From the NCBI GenBank assembly GCA_000509105.1, contig BAIF02000027.1:47044-111043 (forward strand): a DNA stretch of 64,000 nt, read 5' to 3'. This DNA is from Clostridiales bacterium VE202-21. GTDB lineage: Bacteria; Bacillota; Clostridia; Lachnospirales; Lachnospiraceae. A program made the position numbers and the translations under genes. Shown here one piece after another: positions 27,769 through 37,632 of this stretch (position 1 is the first letter of the stretch; every line of letters begins with the position of its first letter). Under the pieces are notes generated by a model, which was not told the DNA's origin, did not search any database, and was given only the letters and a program-made list of their open reading frames with translations.

Positions 27769-28735
27769 ATGTTCAGCGGAATGAACTATGTGTATGAAGT
27801 ATATAAAGAAAGAAGCTTTTCCAAGGCTGCGGAGAACCTATATATATCACAGCCGGCGCTCAGCGCATGATTAAAAAGGTGGAAAACAAGGTGGGAATGC
27901 CTCTTTTTGACAGGAGCACCAACCCCATCCAGCTGACAGACTGCGGGAAACGGTACATAAAAACGGCTGAAAAAATCATGGATCTGGAAGATGAGTTTGC
28001 CTACTATGTGGGCAATCTGCATGAACTTAAGACCGGGCATCTTTCTGTGGGAGGAACATACCTATTCTCCTCATTTATATTTCCACCTATTATCTCCAGA
28101 TTCCGTGAGACTTATCCTAACGTAAAGGTAAGCCTTTTCGAGGGGCACACTCCGCTTCTGGAGCAGAAGCTTTTTGCAGGGGAACTGGATATTATTATTG
28201 ATAACTATCTGCTGGATGAATCTATTTATGAAAAGAAAATCTTCATGGAGGAGCACCTGCTGCTGGCGGTCCCGGCTTCTTTTGACAGCAATAAAAGGGC
28301 GACAAAATACCGGCTGAGCGTAGACGATGTGAGGGGAAATGTCCATCTGCAGCCGCAGTTTCCCGGCGTTCCGCTGAAAAAATTTAAGGATGATCCTTTA
28401 TCGTACTGCGGGCTCACAACGATACAAGAGAGCGGGTGGAGGCTATCTGCCGGAGGGCGGGGGTGCAGCTGAACTATTCCTTAAAGCTGAATCAGCTGCT
28501 GACTACCTATCATCTGACGGAATTTGGAATGGGCGCCTCTTTTGTCAGCGATACGGTTGTGAAGAGCCTGCCTCCGGACGCAGACATTATCTATTATAAA
28601 ATAGATGACCCGGAAGCTGTCCGGGAGGTCTATCTGTATTACCGCAAGAATAAATATCTGACAAGATGCATGACTGAATTCATGAAAATGGCGCTGCCGG
28701 GAATAAAGATCGGGATGGAGCAGGCTGCGGAATAA
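27769..28735 (+). pseudogene. LysR-family transcriptional regulator, two frameshifts
   Basis: The pieces join into one normal LysR protein: helix-turn-helix YKERSFSKAAENLYISQPALSA, then MIKKVENKVGMPLFDRST in a second frame, then the effector domain, and a third frame from QLNYSLKLNQLLTTYHL to the stop. One extra A at 27867 and one extra T at 28397-28399 would restore about 322 codons. Divergent from the aminotransferase-gdhA operon, its probable target. Double lesions could mean real decay, but both sit in short homopolymers and may be sequencing errors. Confidence 0.82.
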
Positions 28736-28943
28736 GGTATACCCAAGGGCACCCCGTAACTCATGCCCTGCGGGCGGGTCTGCAGCATAGCTGCAGAATA
28801 AGGTATAACCATATACTTATACCAGCTATAACTTGAAATGATTTGCTATTTCGCCCGGTTTAATTTACACTTAATCTAAGACGAGAATTGATGTGCCGGT
28901 AAACCAGGAAGCACAGAGTATTGCGGAAAGGGGGAGTTCTTAT

Positions 28944-30818
28944 ATGAATATATGGCAGGAACTGCTTGGCAGGGAAGAGATGACAGAGCAAGAGAAGAAA
29001 ACGGTATGCAACAGCCTTATGACAAAGGAAGCGCGGATGGAACGGCTGATATTAAAACATTTTTCCACAGAGGATTTCAGAAAGGTGTGGGAGCGCAGGA
29101 TCGGGGAGGGGCTGATCGGAGGGAAGGCATGCGGGCTTTTAGTGGCACGGAAGCTGATTAAAGTGCGTCTTCCGGAATTCAAAGACTACATAGAACCACA
29201 CAATTCTTTTTTTATAGGTTCGGATGTATTCTGCAAGTATCTGGAACTGAATGACTGCATGGAACTCAGGGAAAAGCACCGCCGGGAGAAAGAACAATTT
29301 CAGGAGGCCGAGGAGCTGAAAAAACGGCTGTTAAACGGTGTATTTCCGGAAGCGATACGGGAAGAACTGAAGAAAGTCCTGCAGCATTACGGAGCTACAC
29401 CGATCATTGTGCGTTCCAGCAGTTTTTTGGAGGACGGCTATGGGAATGCCTTTTCCGGAAAATACGAATCTATTTTCTGCATGAATCAGGGCAGCGAAAA
29501 GGCGCGTCTTGAGGAACTGGAGAATGCGGTGCGCCAGGTGTATGCCAGCACAATGAATCCGTCCGCGATTGAATATAGAAGAAAGCGGAAGCTGCTCGAT
29601 GCGGATGAGCAGATGGCCCTCCTGGTTCAGAAGGTAGAAGGGGAAAGGTATGGCGATCTGTATTTTCCGGTGGCTGCGGGGATGGGATGCTCCTACAACC
29701 CTTATAAATGGATGGAACATATGAATCCAGATGCGGGAATGCTGCGCATGGTAATGGGGCTTGGAACCAGAGCGGTAGAGAGGACCCCGGGGGATTACCC
29801 TCGTCTTGTGGGGATGGACCGGGCGCAGGCGAATATCCGGACAACGATTGCAGACCGGCACAAGTTTTCCCAGCGACAGGTAGATGTACTGGATCTCTCT
29901 GGGGAGGGACTGTGTACAAAAATGCTGGAAGCGGTCATTCCTAGTCTGACAGACTGGCAGAAGAAGCTGGTCTTAAGCAGGGACAGCGATGCGGAATATA
30001 TATTGTCCCAGAGGCGGCAGTTCAGAAAGGTATACTTTGCAGACTGCCAGGGCCTGGTTGAGAATAATGATTTTATAAAGATGATGAGGAAGATCCTGAA
30101 GATGCTGGAGACAGAATATGAGAGGCCTGTGGATGTGGAATTTGCCGTCAGAAGTCCCGGGGAGGGGGTCTGGAAGGTGAATCTTCTACAGTGCCGTCCG
30201 CTGCAGGTGGCTGCGTCCGAGCAGGTTGAGATACCGGAAGGGATTGACGATGAACTCTTATTCGATGTGCGCCGTACTTCTATGAGGCGCTCGAAGAAAG
30301 AGTCGCTGGACTGTATTGTCTGGGTGGATCCGCAGGCATATTATGAGCATCCTTATACGAAAAAGCCCGATGTGGGCAGAATGATCAGCTGCATTAACCA
30401 GTATTACGAGGAGGAGGATAAAAAACTTATGCTTCTTGTGCCTGGCCGGATCGGAACTTCATCCCCGGAACTGGGAGTGCCGGTTGTCTATGCCGATATC
30501 AGCCAGTTCATTGCCATATGTGAAGTGGCATACAGTAAGGCGGGCTACCGGCCGGAGCTTTCCTATGGAAGCCATATGTTCCAGGACCTGGTGGAGGCGG
30601 ACGTTTATTACGGGGCAATTAACGAGAACAGCAAAACCAGGCTGTATCAGCCGGAATTACTGACCCGTTTCCCAAATGTATTTTCTAAGCTTTGGCCAAA
30701 GGAAGAGGAGCTGTCGCATATTATAAAAGTGTATGATGTATCGGGAACCGGCACCAGCCTGCTTTTGGATGCAAAAGAAGGCAGGGCAGTCTGCCGGCTC
30801 GGTAAAAACAGCAGATAG
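28944..30818 (+). CDS. PEP synthase/PPDK N-terminal-like ATP-binding protein
   Basis: 624 residues. Begins with a helical part, then the pyruvate-phosphate dikinase ATP-grasp signatures: GLIGGKACGLLVARK (about 57-72), PIIVRSSSFLEDGYGNAFSGKYES (about 155-180) and VDVEFAV...LLQCRPLQ (about 395-415). The C-terminal 200 residues are unlike PEP synthase, with no phospho-histidine TxH..S motif and no PEP/pyruvate barrel, so it cannot make PEP alone. ATG 28944 has AAAGGGGGAG upstream and is preferred over GTG 28893. Function unknown; a stand-alone nucleotidyl or phosphoryl transferase is possible. Confidence 0.75.
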   Translation: MNIWQELLGREEMTEQEKKTVCNSLMTKEARMERLILKHFSTEDFRKVWERRIGEGLIGGKACGLLVARKLIKVRLPEFKDYIEPHNSFFIGSDVFCKYLELNDCMELREKHRREKEQFQEAEELKKRLLNGVFPEAIREELKKVLQHYGATPIIVRSSSFLEDGYGNAFSGKYESIFCMNQGSEKARLEELENAVRQVYASTMNPSAIEYRRKRKLLDADEQMALLVQKVEGERYGDLYFPVAAGMGCSYNPYKWMEHMNPDAGMLRMVMGLGTRAVERTPGDYPRLVGMDRAQANIRTTIADRHKFSQRQVDVLDLSGEGLCTKMLEAVIPSLTDWQKKLVLSRDSDAEYILSQRRQFRKVYFADCQGLVENNDFIKMMRKILKMLETEYERPVDVEFAVRSPGEGVWKVNLLQCRPLQVAASEQVEIPEGIDDELLFDVRRTSMRRSKKESLDCIVWVDPQAYYEHPYTKKPDVGRMISCINQYYEEEDKKLMLLVPGRIGTSSPELGVPVVYADISQFIAICEVAYSKAGYRPELSYGSHMFQDLVEADVYYGAINENSKTRLYQPELLTRFPNVFSKLWPKEEELSHIIKVYDVSGTGTSLLLDAKEGRAVCRLGKNSR

Positions 30819-30838
30819 TGGCAGGAGAGGAGCGGCAG

Positions 30839-31810
30839 TCAACGGAAGGCCTCTTTTGCAGCGCTCCCCTGTTCCGGCCCTTCCGCTGTTTGCCTGACCG
30901 GGTAAACACCGCCCTTGAGATGATCCATGTTTTCCTGGCATACGGTGAGGAACTGCCGGCTGCTGGGGGCAAAAAAACTGTTTTTCATCCAGGCGAAGTT
31001 GAAGAGATGGTAGGATGAAAAATTATGAACATGTATCTGGCTGAGCCGTCCGGCATCGATATCATCCTGCACAACAAAACGGTAGATAAATGAGATTCCA
31101 ATGTCCTCCATGATCAGTTTTTTGACAGCATTGATGGTTCCGATCTCCACATAGGAATGGAAGGTGTTGATGTCCTGATTATGCGTATGCAGAATTTTCA
31201 TCAGGTTGCGGTGGGAGTAGGTGTCATTTTCACGAAATACCAGGCGGTATCTGTTGAGTTCTTTGAACTGGACCGTTTTTCCGGCAAGGGGATGTTGGGG
31301 GGAACAGACGCAGATTGTCTCTGACTCAAAGAGCTCTACGCTTTCATATTCGTCCGGTGGACAGTAGATATCTGTGATGCAGAAATGGATACGTCCGCTC
31401 TGCAGCTGCGTCAGCAGTGCATCCGCCTCGCCGAGATACATGCTGACTTTTTTATTGGGAAAGCGTTTGAGATATTCGGCTACCATGTGAGGCACCAGTG
31501 ATTCCCCTGTTGTCGTAATGGTACCGATTTTGATCTCCTCCGGTTCCTTCGGATCTGCCTTCAGGCGGTCCGCGATCTGCTGTGAATCGGATCGGACCGT
31601 CTGTGCAAATGCACGCAGGAGCCTTCCGTGTTCTGTGAGGTGCAGGCGGCGTTTTTCATCGTAATAAAGCAGTTTGGCCTGGTAATGATTTTCCAGATGC
31701 TTGATGTGCTGGGACACCGCGGGCTGCGTAATGTTCAGAACACTTGCTGTCTGTGTATAATTTCTTGTCTCGCATAGGACAAGAAAGGTTTCAAGTTTTA
31801 AATCTAACAT
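30839..31810 (-). CDS. LysR-family transcriptional regulator (copy 1)
   Basis: 323 residues. N-terminal helix-turn-helix NYTQTASVLNITQPAVSQHIKHLE (about 16-39), then the periplasmic-binding-like effector domain (about 88-295). Sister of the regulator at 34403-35335, with long identical stretches such as TTTGESLVPHMVA and VSMYLGEADALL, so they arose by duplication. Divergent from aroM, with a LysR box between them. Confidence 0.9.
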   Translation of the reverse strand: MLDLKLETFLVLCETRNYTQTASVLNITQPAVSQHIKHLENHYQAKLLYYDEKRRLHLTEHGRLLRAFAQTVRSDSQQIADRLKADPKEPEEIKIGTITTTGESLVPHMVAEYLKRFPNKKVSMYLGEADALLTQLQSGRIHFCITDIYCPPDEYESVELFESETICVCSPQHPLAGKTVQFKELNRYRLVFRENDTYSHRNLMKILHTHNQDINTFHSYVEIGTINAVKKLIMEDIGISFIYRFVVQDDIDAGRLSQIHVHNFSSYHLFNFAWMKNSFFAPSSRQFLTVCQENMDHLKGGVYPVRQTAEGPEQGSAAKEAFR

Positions 31811-31847
31811 GGTGAAATCCTTTCTGGGCAGTATATCGTTAAACTCT

Positions 31848-31862
31848 ATAATCTGAACTTAT
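31848..31862. promoter_or_regulatory. LysR box between LysR copy 1 and aroM
   Basis: ATAA-TCTGAAC-TTAT, a T-N11-A dyad. The same site with one changed base stands between LysR copy 2 and the nitrilase gene at 35376-35390, and identity continues into the downstream AT-rich stretch. Confidence 0.65.
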
Positions 31863-32041
31863 CGGGGTATAAAATAATCTAATTTCATTTTAGTATTTTT
31901 ATGTGATAAAATCAAGTTAATAACTACATAAGAGCATACAGCAAGGAGGCTTATCTTACAAAAATAGGATAAGTCCCTTTTTGTATAAAAATTGCTATGA
32001 TGTCTAGGGAAGGAGGATGTAAAGAAAAAGGAGGTGGGTTG

Positions 32042-32713
32042 ATGAAGATTGGAGCGGTTACAATCGGGCAATCACCAAGGGTGGATGTAACACCTGATAT
32101 TCTGCCGATATTCGGCGAGGGGGTGGAATTGCTGCAGGCAGGCGCACTGGACGGGCTGACAAAGGAACAGATCCGGTCTATGGCGCCTCTGGAAACAGAT
32201 TATGTACTTGTTTCACGTTTAAATGACGGTACGTTTGCCAAATTCGGAGAAAGTTTTATACTGGATCGGATGCAGAGCTGTATCTCAAGGCTGGAAGAGC
32301 AGGGGGCGGTTCTCATCATGCTGTTTTGTGCAGGAACTTTTCCGGACATATTTGAAGCAAAGGTACCGCTTGTGTATCCGGCAAAGATTTTGAATGGTTT
32401 GGCTCGGGCATTGAGCAAAAACTCCAACATCATAGTGATAACACCTGATGAACAACAGGTACAGCAGGCATATGACCAGTGGGGGCCGATCATGGAGAAA
32501 GTAACTCCCATACCGGCAAACCCCTATGGAGATATGGCTGAAGTGCGGAAAGCTGCGGAAAAGGCAAGGGATATTGACGCGGATCTGATCGTGATGGATT
32601 GTATTGGTTTTACAAAAGAGGCGAAAAGCATTGTTTCATCTATCGCGAAGAAGCCTGTCCTGCTCTGCAGGACAACTCTGGCAAGGACCGTCAGCGAAAT
32701 GTTAGACATTTAA
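32042..32713 (+). CDS. AroM family protein
   Basis: 223 residues of the AroM/Asp-Glu racemase-like superfamily: GAVTIGQSPRVDVTPDI at the start, LFCAGTFPD with a candidate catalytic Cys (about 100) and MDCIGFT with a second Cys (about 183). The two cysteines placed like this suggest racemase or isomerase chemistry; the biological role of AroM is not established. ATG 32042 follows AAAGGAGG. A CTTATC/GATAAG hairpin with T5 at about 31949-31979 lies upstream and may attenuate transcription. Next gene is an OPT transporter. Confidence 0.82.
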   Translation: MKIGAVTIGQSPRVDVTPDILPIFGEGVELLQAGALDGLTKEQIRSMAPLETDYVLVSRLNDGTFAKFGESFILDRMQSCISRLEEQGAVLIMLFCAGTFPDIFEAKVPLVYPAKILNGLARALSKNSNIIVITPDEQQVQQAYDQWGPIMEKVTPIPANPYGDMAEVRKAAEKARDIDADLIVMDCIGFTKEAKSIVSSIAKKPVLLCRTTLARTVSEMLDI

Positions 32714-32762
32714 GCAACACAGGTTTACAACTAACAGAGTTTAACACAAAGGAGGCGTTTTA

Positions 32763-34361
32763 ATGAACGAACAAAATAACGGAACACAGGGACAGAAGCA
32801 TCCGTTAGCGTTAAGCCCGGCGATCTTGATCCTGAACATTATACTTGCAGTTCTGGGTGCGATCATCGGGATGGAGCTGATCGTACGCGTCGGTATCAGC
32901 ACGAATACGTCCATCGTAGGTGCACTTTTTGCAATTATCCTCTCCAGGATACCGCTTGCAATATTCAAAAAATATAAGAATATCCATTCGCAGAATCTGG
33001 TGCAGACATCGATTTCAGGTGCAACTTTTTCTGCGGCGAACAGTCTGATCCTTCCCATTGGTATTCCATACCTGATGGGGGAAATCCAGCTGGTTGTTCC
33101 TATGCTGGTGGGTGTGCTTTTAGCAACCATTATCGATGCAACCATACTCTATAAGACTTTTGATACTCCGATGTTTCCAGCAGATGAGCCATGGCCGTCG
33201 GGAATTGCGGCTGCAGAGACCATTCTCGCGGTAGTTAATAAGGGCAAAAAAGCAATGCTGCTTATTGTAGGTATGGGAATTGGTATTGTCGGAAAAGCAC
33301 TGGGAATTCCGACCGACCTTCTCGGCGTTACATGGATCGGTGATATGTGGGCACTGGGGGCATTTGGAGTGGGTGCGCTTGTAATAGGCATCAGTAACGA
33401 CAATCAGTTTAATATGTCCCAATACTATGTGCCTCACGGTATCATGATCGGGGCCGGCCTTGTAGCTTTGATCCAGGTTGGAATTATGCTGTTCAAAAAG
33501 GAAGATGGCAAGAATAGCGTTGCCGGCAAGTTTACAAGCAGCATTGCCGATATGAGAGGGGCGCTTGCCAAAGGCTATATTGCTTATGTTGTAGTTGCTA
33601 TCGGTCTTGCGGTGGTATCTGGCATGTATGCTGAGATGTCCGTACCGAAATTGATTATCTGGGTAATATTTGCAGCGTTCTCTGCAATCGCATCAGAATT
33701 GATCGTAGGGATGTCAGCGATGCATTCGGGCTGGTTCCCTGGATTTGCTACGGCCCTGATCTTCCTGCTTGTGGGTATGATGATTGGCTTCCCGAAGGTT
33801 CCGCTGGGAATACTGGCAGGGTATACGGCGGCTACAGGACCGGCATTCTCTGACATGGCGTATGACTTAAAGTGCGGATATATTCTCCGTGGAAACGGTG
33901 CTGATCCTGAGTTTGAGCGTGCGGGGAGAAAACAGCAGTATATCGCGGAAATTATTTCATTCTGTGTAGCTTTTGTTGTTGTTCTTGCGATGTTTAATAC
34001 ATACTTCGAACAAGACATGTTTGCACCGGTTTCCCGTACCTTCGTGACAACAATTGATGCCGGTTCCAGTCCTGAGATTGCCAAATGGCTGCTGATCTTT
34101 GCGATACCGGGTGCGATTATTCAGTTCATCGGCGGTCCTAAGAAGCAGCTGGGTGTCCTGTTTGCAACCGGACTTCTTGTAGGAACTACGATTACAGGTA
34201 TCACGGTTATCGTAGCCCTGATATTCAGAATCATCGTTGTGAAGATGAAGGGCGAAGAAGGACAGAGTATCCTGTACATCCTTGGCGCTGGCGCCATTGC
34301 GGGTTCGGCTCTTTATAGTTTCTTTACGTCAACCCTGCAGCTGGGAAAAGCGAAAAAATAA
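32763..34361 (+). CDS. OPT/YSL-family oligopeptide transporter
   Basis: 532-residue polytopic membrane protein with about twelve to fourteen helices. FPADEPWPSGIAAAETI is the family's hallmark loop, and SNDNQFNMSQYYVPHG is also typical. Secondary transporters of this family take up small peptides or metal-chelator complexes. ATG has AAAGGAGG upstream. In operon with aroM (49 bases apart). Confidence 0.88.
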   Translation: MNEQNNGTQGQKHPLALSPAILILNIILAVLGAIIGMELIVRVGISTNTSIVGALFAIILSRIPLAIFKKYKNIHSQNLVQTSISGATFSAANSLILPIGIPYLMGEIQLVVPMLVGVLLATIIDATILYKTFDTPMFPADEPWPSGIAAAETILAVVNKGKKAMLLIVGMGIGIVGKALGIPTDLLGVTWIGDMWALGAFGVGALVIGISNDNQFNMSQYYVPHGIMIGAGLVALIQVGIMLFKKEDGKNSVAGKFTSSIADMRGALAKGYIAYVVVAIGLAVVSGMYAEMSVPKLIIWVIFAAFSAIASELIVGMSAMHSGWFPGFATALIFLLVGMMIGFPKVPLGILAGYTAATGPAFSDMAYDLKCGYILRGNGADPEFERAGRKQQYIAEIISFCVAFVVVLAMFNTYFEQDMFAPVSRTFVTTIDAGSSPEIAKWLLIFAIPGAIIQFIGGPKKQLGVLFATGLLVGTTITGITVIVALIFRIIVVKMKGEEGQSILYILGAGAIAGSALYSFFTSTLQLGKAKK

Positions 34362-34388
34362 CCGTCAGACAGATGGTGTGAAAATGGG

Positions 34389-34428
34389 ACGGTCAGTTTT
34401 CTTCAGGATAGTGAAGAAAACTGACCGT
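34389..34428. terminator. Bidirectional terminator between OPT gene and LysR copy 2
   Basis: A 16-bp perfect stem (ACGGTCAGTTTTCTTC with its complement, 8-base loop). The stem overlaps the last codons of LysR copy 2, so the tail of that protein is encoded by terminator sequence. Confidence 0.85.
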
Positions 34429-35335
34429 TATTTTGAAAAATAGAAGAGTTCAGGACTTCTCTGCATACCTCCAGGAACTGCAGATTGCCGCGGGTAAAAA
34501 AGCTGTTTTTCATCCATGCAAAGTTGAACATAGAATGGGACGAAAAGTTGTGGATATGTATCTGGCTGAGAAGGCCCTTATCCAGGTTCTCCTGTACGAC
34601 AAAACGGTAGATAAAGGAGATGCCGACGTTTTCCATGACCATTTTCTGTACAGTATTGATCGTGCCGATCTCAACATAAGATTGGAAACTATCGATATCC
34701 TGGTTGTGTGCATGGAGGATCTTCATCAGGTTCCGGTGGGAGTTGGTATCATTTTCCCGGAAAATCAGCCGGTAGCTGTTCAGATCCTCGAAATCGACGG
34801 TCTTGCCGGCCAGCGGATGCTCCGGTGAACAGACACAGGTCGTGTCGGCCTCAAAGAGTTCACAGCTCTCATATTCCAGCGGCGGACAATAGGTGTCTAT
34901 GATACAGAACTGGATGCGGCCGGATTTGAGCTGCTGCAAAAGCGCATCAGCTTCCCCCAGATACATACTGACCTTTTTGTCAGGATACTTTTTCAGGTAT
35001 TGTGCAACCATATGCGGCACCAGGGATTCCCCTGTCGTGGTCAGCGTCCCAAGCTTGAGTTCATCCGGCTGTTCGGGTTGAATCTTCAGCTTTCGTTCTA
35101 TAATCTGGGAGTCTGACTTGATCGTCTGGGCGTAGGAGCGGAGCAGTTTCCCATGATCGGTCAGATGGAGCCGGCGCTTTTCATCGTAGTACAAAAGTTT
35201 GGTCTTGTAATATCCCTCCAGAAATTTAATGTGCTGCGTGACAGCGGGCTGCGTAATGTTCAGCCTGTTTGCCGTCTGAGTATAATTCCTGGTCTCGCAC
35301 AGGATCAGGAAAGTATCCAGCTTTTGATCTAACAT
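34403..35335 (-). CDS. LysR-family transcriptional regulator (copy 2)
   Basis: 310 residues, strongly similar throughout to the regulator at 30839-31810 (same helix-turn-helix core NITQPAV-QHIK and effector domain). The last eight residues arise from the terminator stem and are unlike copy 1. Divergent from the nitrilase/NCS1/NicX gene set, with a matching LysR box at 35376-35390. Both regulators probably respond to related ligands. Confidence 0.9.
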   Translation of the reverse strand: MLDQKLDTFLILCETRNYTQTANRLNITQPAVTQHIKFLEGYYKTKLLYYDEKRRLHLTDHGKLLRSYAQTIKSDSQIIERKLKIQPEQPDELKLGTLTTTGESLVPHMVAQYLKKYPDKKVSMYLGEADALLQQLKSGRIQFCIIDTYCPPLEYESCELFEADTTCVCSPEHPLAGKTVDFEDLNSYRLIFRENDTNSHRNLMKILHAHNQDIDSFQSYVEIGTINTVQKMVMENVGISFIYRFVVQENLDKGLLSQIHIHNFSSHSMFNFAWMKNSFFTRGNLQFLEVCREVLNSSIFQNNGQFSSLS

Positions 35336-35375
35336 TTTACATAAATCCTTTCTGAATTTTCTGGTAATTATCCGT

Positions 35376-35390
35376 ATAATCGGAACTTAT
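35376..35390. promoter_or_regulatory. LysR box between LysR copy 2 and nitrilase gene
   Basis: ATAA-TCGGAAC-TTAT, T-N11-A dyad nearly identical to that at 31848-31862; further bases downstream (ATAAAAT and ATTTTA) also align. Confidence 0.65.
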
Positions 35391-35497
35391 TAGGCCATAA
35401 AATTATATGATTTTATTTTATACAAAAATTGTGGTATTATCAATACAAATGAAAGCCATCGCAAAAATAATTTATGATGGGGAAAGGAAGTGGGAGC

Positions 35498-36262
35498 GTG
35501 CTGAAACTGGGGATTGTGCAGATGTCGGTTTTGGAGGGAAAGGTTGACGAGAACTGCAGTAAGATTAGAAAGGCGGTAGAAAGCCATGCGGCAGGGGATA
35601 TTGACCTGCTTTGTTTTCCGGAACTGTGCATCAGTGGATATGTTTTTGAAAGTGCTGTACTGTCTGACGGAGAGGCGGCATTTTTTTCAGAATTGGCGGC
35701 AGAGTATGAAATAGCTATTTTGGCAGGGATCCATATGCCCGAGGGAGATAAACATTATGATACGGCCTGCATCTGGGACGAAAAGGGAGAACTTCTGGCA
35801 GAATACAGGAAGATCCACCTCTGGGATACGGAAAATGATTTTTTTGAAAAGGGGGACGAACTTGTTACAGTGCCCTTCAAGGGCTGGAATATCGGTATGC
35901 TGATCTGTGCAGATCAGGGGTTCCCGGAGGTCTCCACGCCGCTGGCGCAGAAGGAAGGTGCGGATGTCATAATATATCCGAGCGCATGGGGCGTTGGGTG
36001 GGAAGATTTATTTACCACGTGCAGCAAGATGAGGGCTGCGGAGAATCAGGTATACACAGTTTCTTTGAACAGGGCATCGGGAGATGTACAGTACTGCGGC
36101 AATTCTACCGTGTCCAATCCGGACGGGAGCACGCTTATGCGGCTTTGCACTACGGATGAGGCCTATGCGAGAGTCGTATTGGAAAAAGAAAAACTTGCGG
36201 AAGCAAGGAAAGGCATTCCCTGGAGGGATATGAAGAGGTATGAGGTTTACAACAAACTATAA
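35498..36262 (+). CDS. Carbon-nitrogen hydrolase (nitrilase superfamily)
   Basis: 254 residues with the full Glu-Lys-Cys triad: FPELCISGY, YRKIHLWD and MLICADQGFPE. Such enzymes hydrolyse amides, carbamoylated amines or nitriles. GTG 35498 (GIVQMSV start) after AAAGGAAG is preferred; ATG 35474 would overlap the ribosome site. First of five co-oriented genes with a permease, two NicX/M29-like proteins and a dipeptidase, so an amide bond in the imported compound is the likely target. Confidence 0.88.
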   Translation: MLKLGIVQMSVLEGKVDENCSKIRKAVESHAAGDIDLLCFPELCISGYVFESAVLSDGEAAFFSELAAEYEIAILAGIHMPEGDKHYDTACIWDEKGELLAEYRKIHLWDTENDFFEKGDELVTVPFKGWNIGMLICADQGFPEVSTPLAQKEGADVIIYPSAWGVGWEDLFTTCSKMRAAENQVYTVSLNRASGDVQYCGNSTVSNPDGSTLMRLCTTDEAYARVVLEKEKLAEARKGIPWRDMKRYEVYNKL

Positions 36263-36292
36263 AGAATGAGGGACTTAGGAGGATACTAGAAT

Positions 36293-37603
36293 ATGGGCAA
36301 GAAAAAAGAAGATAAGGCAGCAATCGTGGACGAGCCGATGACACCTGTGCCGCTGGATCAGCGGCAGAGCTGGGTTACACCGGCGGTTATATTCGGCGGA
36401 CTCGAGTTCTGTGTTCCGATCCTGATGATTGGTGCAACGCTGATCGGGGCGTTCGGAATCAAGGGGATGGTTCCGGTCGTACTGTTTACATTTTTGATAT
36501 TGACATGGGGCGGCAATACATTGAGCGGATACATAGGCGCTAAGACAGGCCTCTCTTCCTCTGTAATCGCGCGTCAGGGATTTGGCGACAAGCAGGCGAA
36601 ATTTATCATAGCGCTGGTAATCGGAGTCATCAGTATGGGCTGGTGGGCAATCCAGACATCGGTTACAGGAAATGCACTCTGCGTGATACTGGGGATAGAC
36701 TATACAACGAACAGAATCGCATGGGCGATTGTGACGATTATCGTTGGATTTTTATTCGCAGTGCCCTCTATTATTGGATATTCTTCCATGAAATGGACGG
36801 ACTATCTTGCGGTTCCCTGCGGATTGCTGTTATGCGTGGCAGGTATATATCTGGCACTGAAAAATGTGGGCTGGTCCAACATTATGAACTATCAGGGCAG
36901 CGGAGATATCTCTTTTGCGGCAGGTGTAACAATGCTGCTGGGCATGAATGTATCCCAATTTGTAATCGCTGCTGATTACACCAGATATGCAAAGCCAAAG
37001 TGGAAAGACAATATCCTGATTCCTCTAGGAATTATCGCGATCGGTATCCCGCTTGTATTTATCGGCGCTATAATGGCAGCAGGCAACGGAACAGCTGACA
37101 TCGTGGCAGTGATGCAGAACCTGGGATTCCCGGTATGGGGATTCATCGTGCTGTGGCTTGCATCATGGACTAGCCAGCTGGTGAACAACTACACAATGGG
37201 GCTTTCTTTTTCAAATATTTTAAATGTTACATCAAATAAAGGAAGAGCGACTGTTACACTGGTCGGTACAGTATTATCAATTATCCTGTCTCTGTGGGGA
37301 ATCCTGGAGCATTTCCAGGATCTGCTGAGCCTGGCGGCACTGTTGTATCCGGCGATCGCAGGGGTTATGTTTGTGGACTTCTTTGCAAGAAAACAAAACT
37401 GGGTCGACAAACTCGGATGGAACTTTATGGCTACATTGGCGATGGTGGTCGGAACGGCAGTCGGTTATGTGACAACATATGTCGTAAAAGTCGGCATCCC
37501 GCCGCTTCAGTCTCTGCTGATTACCGGTATCGTATATTATGCGGCTATGAAAATTAAGGCAAAAACAGCTCCGGATAAATTTACCGAGGGTATGTTTGAG
37601 TAA
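36293..37603 (+). CDS. NCS1-family cytosine/purine/hydantoin permease
   Basis: 436-residue transporter with about twelve helices, CodB-like: GGLEFCVPILMIGATL, QGFGDKQAKF, SMGWWAIQTSVTGNAL and VSQFVIAADYTRYAKPKWKD. Substrates in the family are nucleobases, hydantoins, allantoin and some vitamins. Located 30 bases after the nitrilase gene, in an operon that likely degrades the imported compound. Confidence 0.88.
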   Translation: MGKKKEDKAAIVDEPMTPVPLDQRQSWVTPAVIFGGLEFCVPILMIGATLIGAFGIKGMVPVVLFTFLILTWGGNTLSGYIGAKTGLSSSVIARQGFGDKQAKFIIALVIGVISMGWWAIQTSVTGNALCVILGIDYTTNRIAWAIVTIIVGFLFAVPSIIGYSSMKWTDYLAVPCGLLLCVAGIYLALKNVGWSNIMNYQGSGDISFAAGVTMLLGMNVSQFVIAADYTRYAKPKWKDNILIPLGIIAIGIPLVFIGAIMAAGNGTADIVAVMQNLGFPVWGFIVLWLASWTSQLVNNYTMGLSFSNILNVTSNKGRATVTLVGTVLSIILSLWGILEHFQDLLSLAALLYPAIAGVMFVDFFARKQNWVDKLGWNFMATLAMVVGTAVGYVTTYVVKVGIPPLQSLLITGIVYYAAMKIKAKTAPDKFTEGMFE

Positions 37604-37632
37604 AAAACAATTTAAAAGAAGGAGTGATGGAA

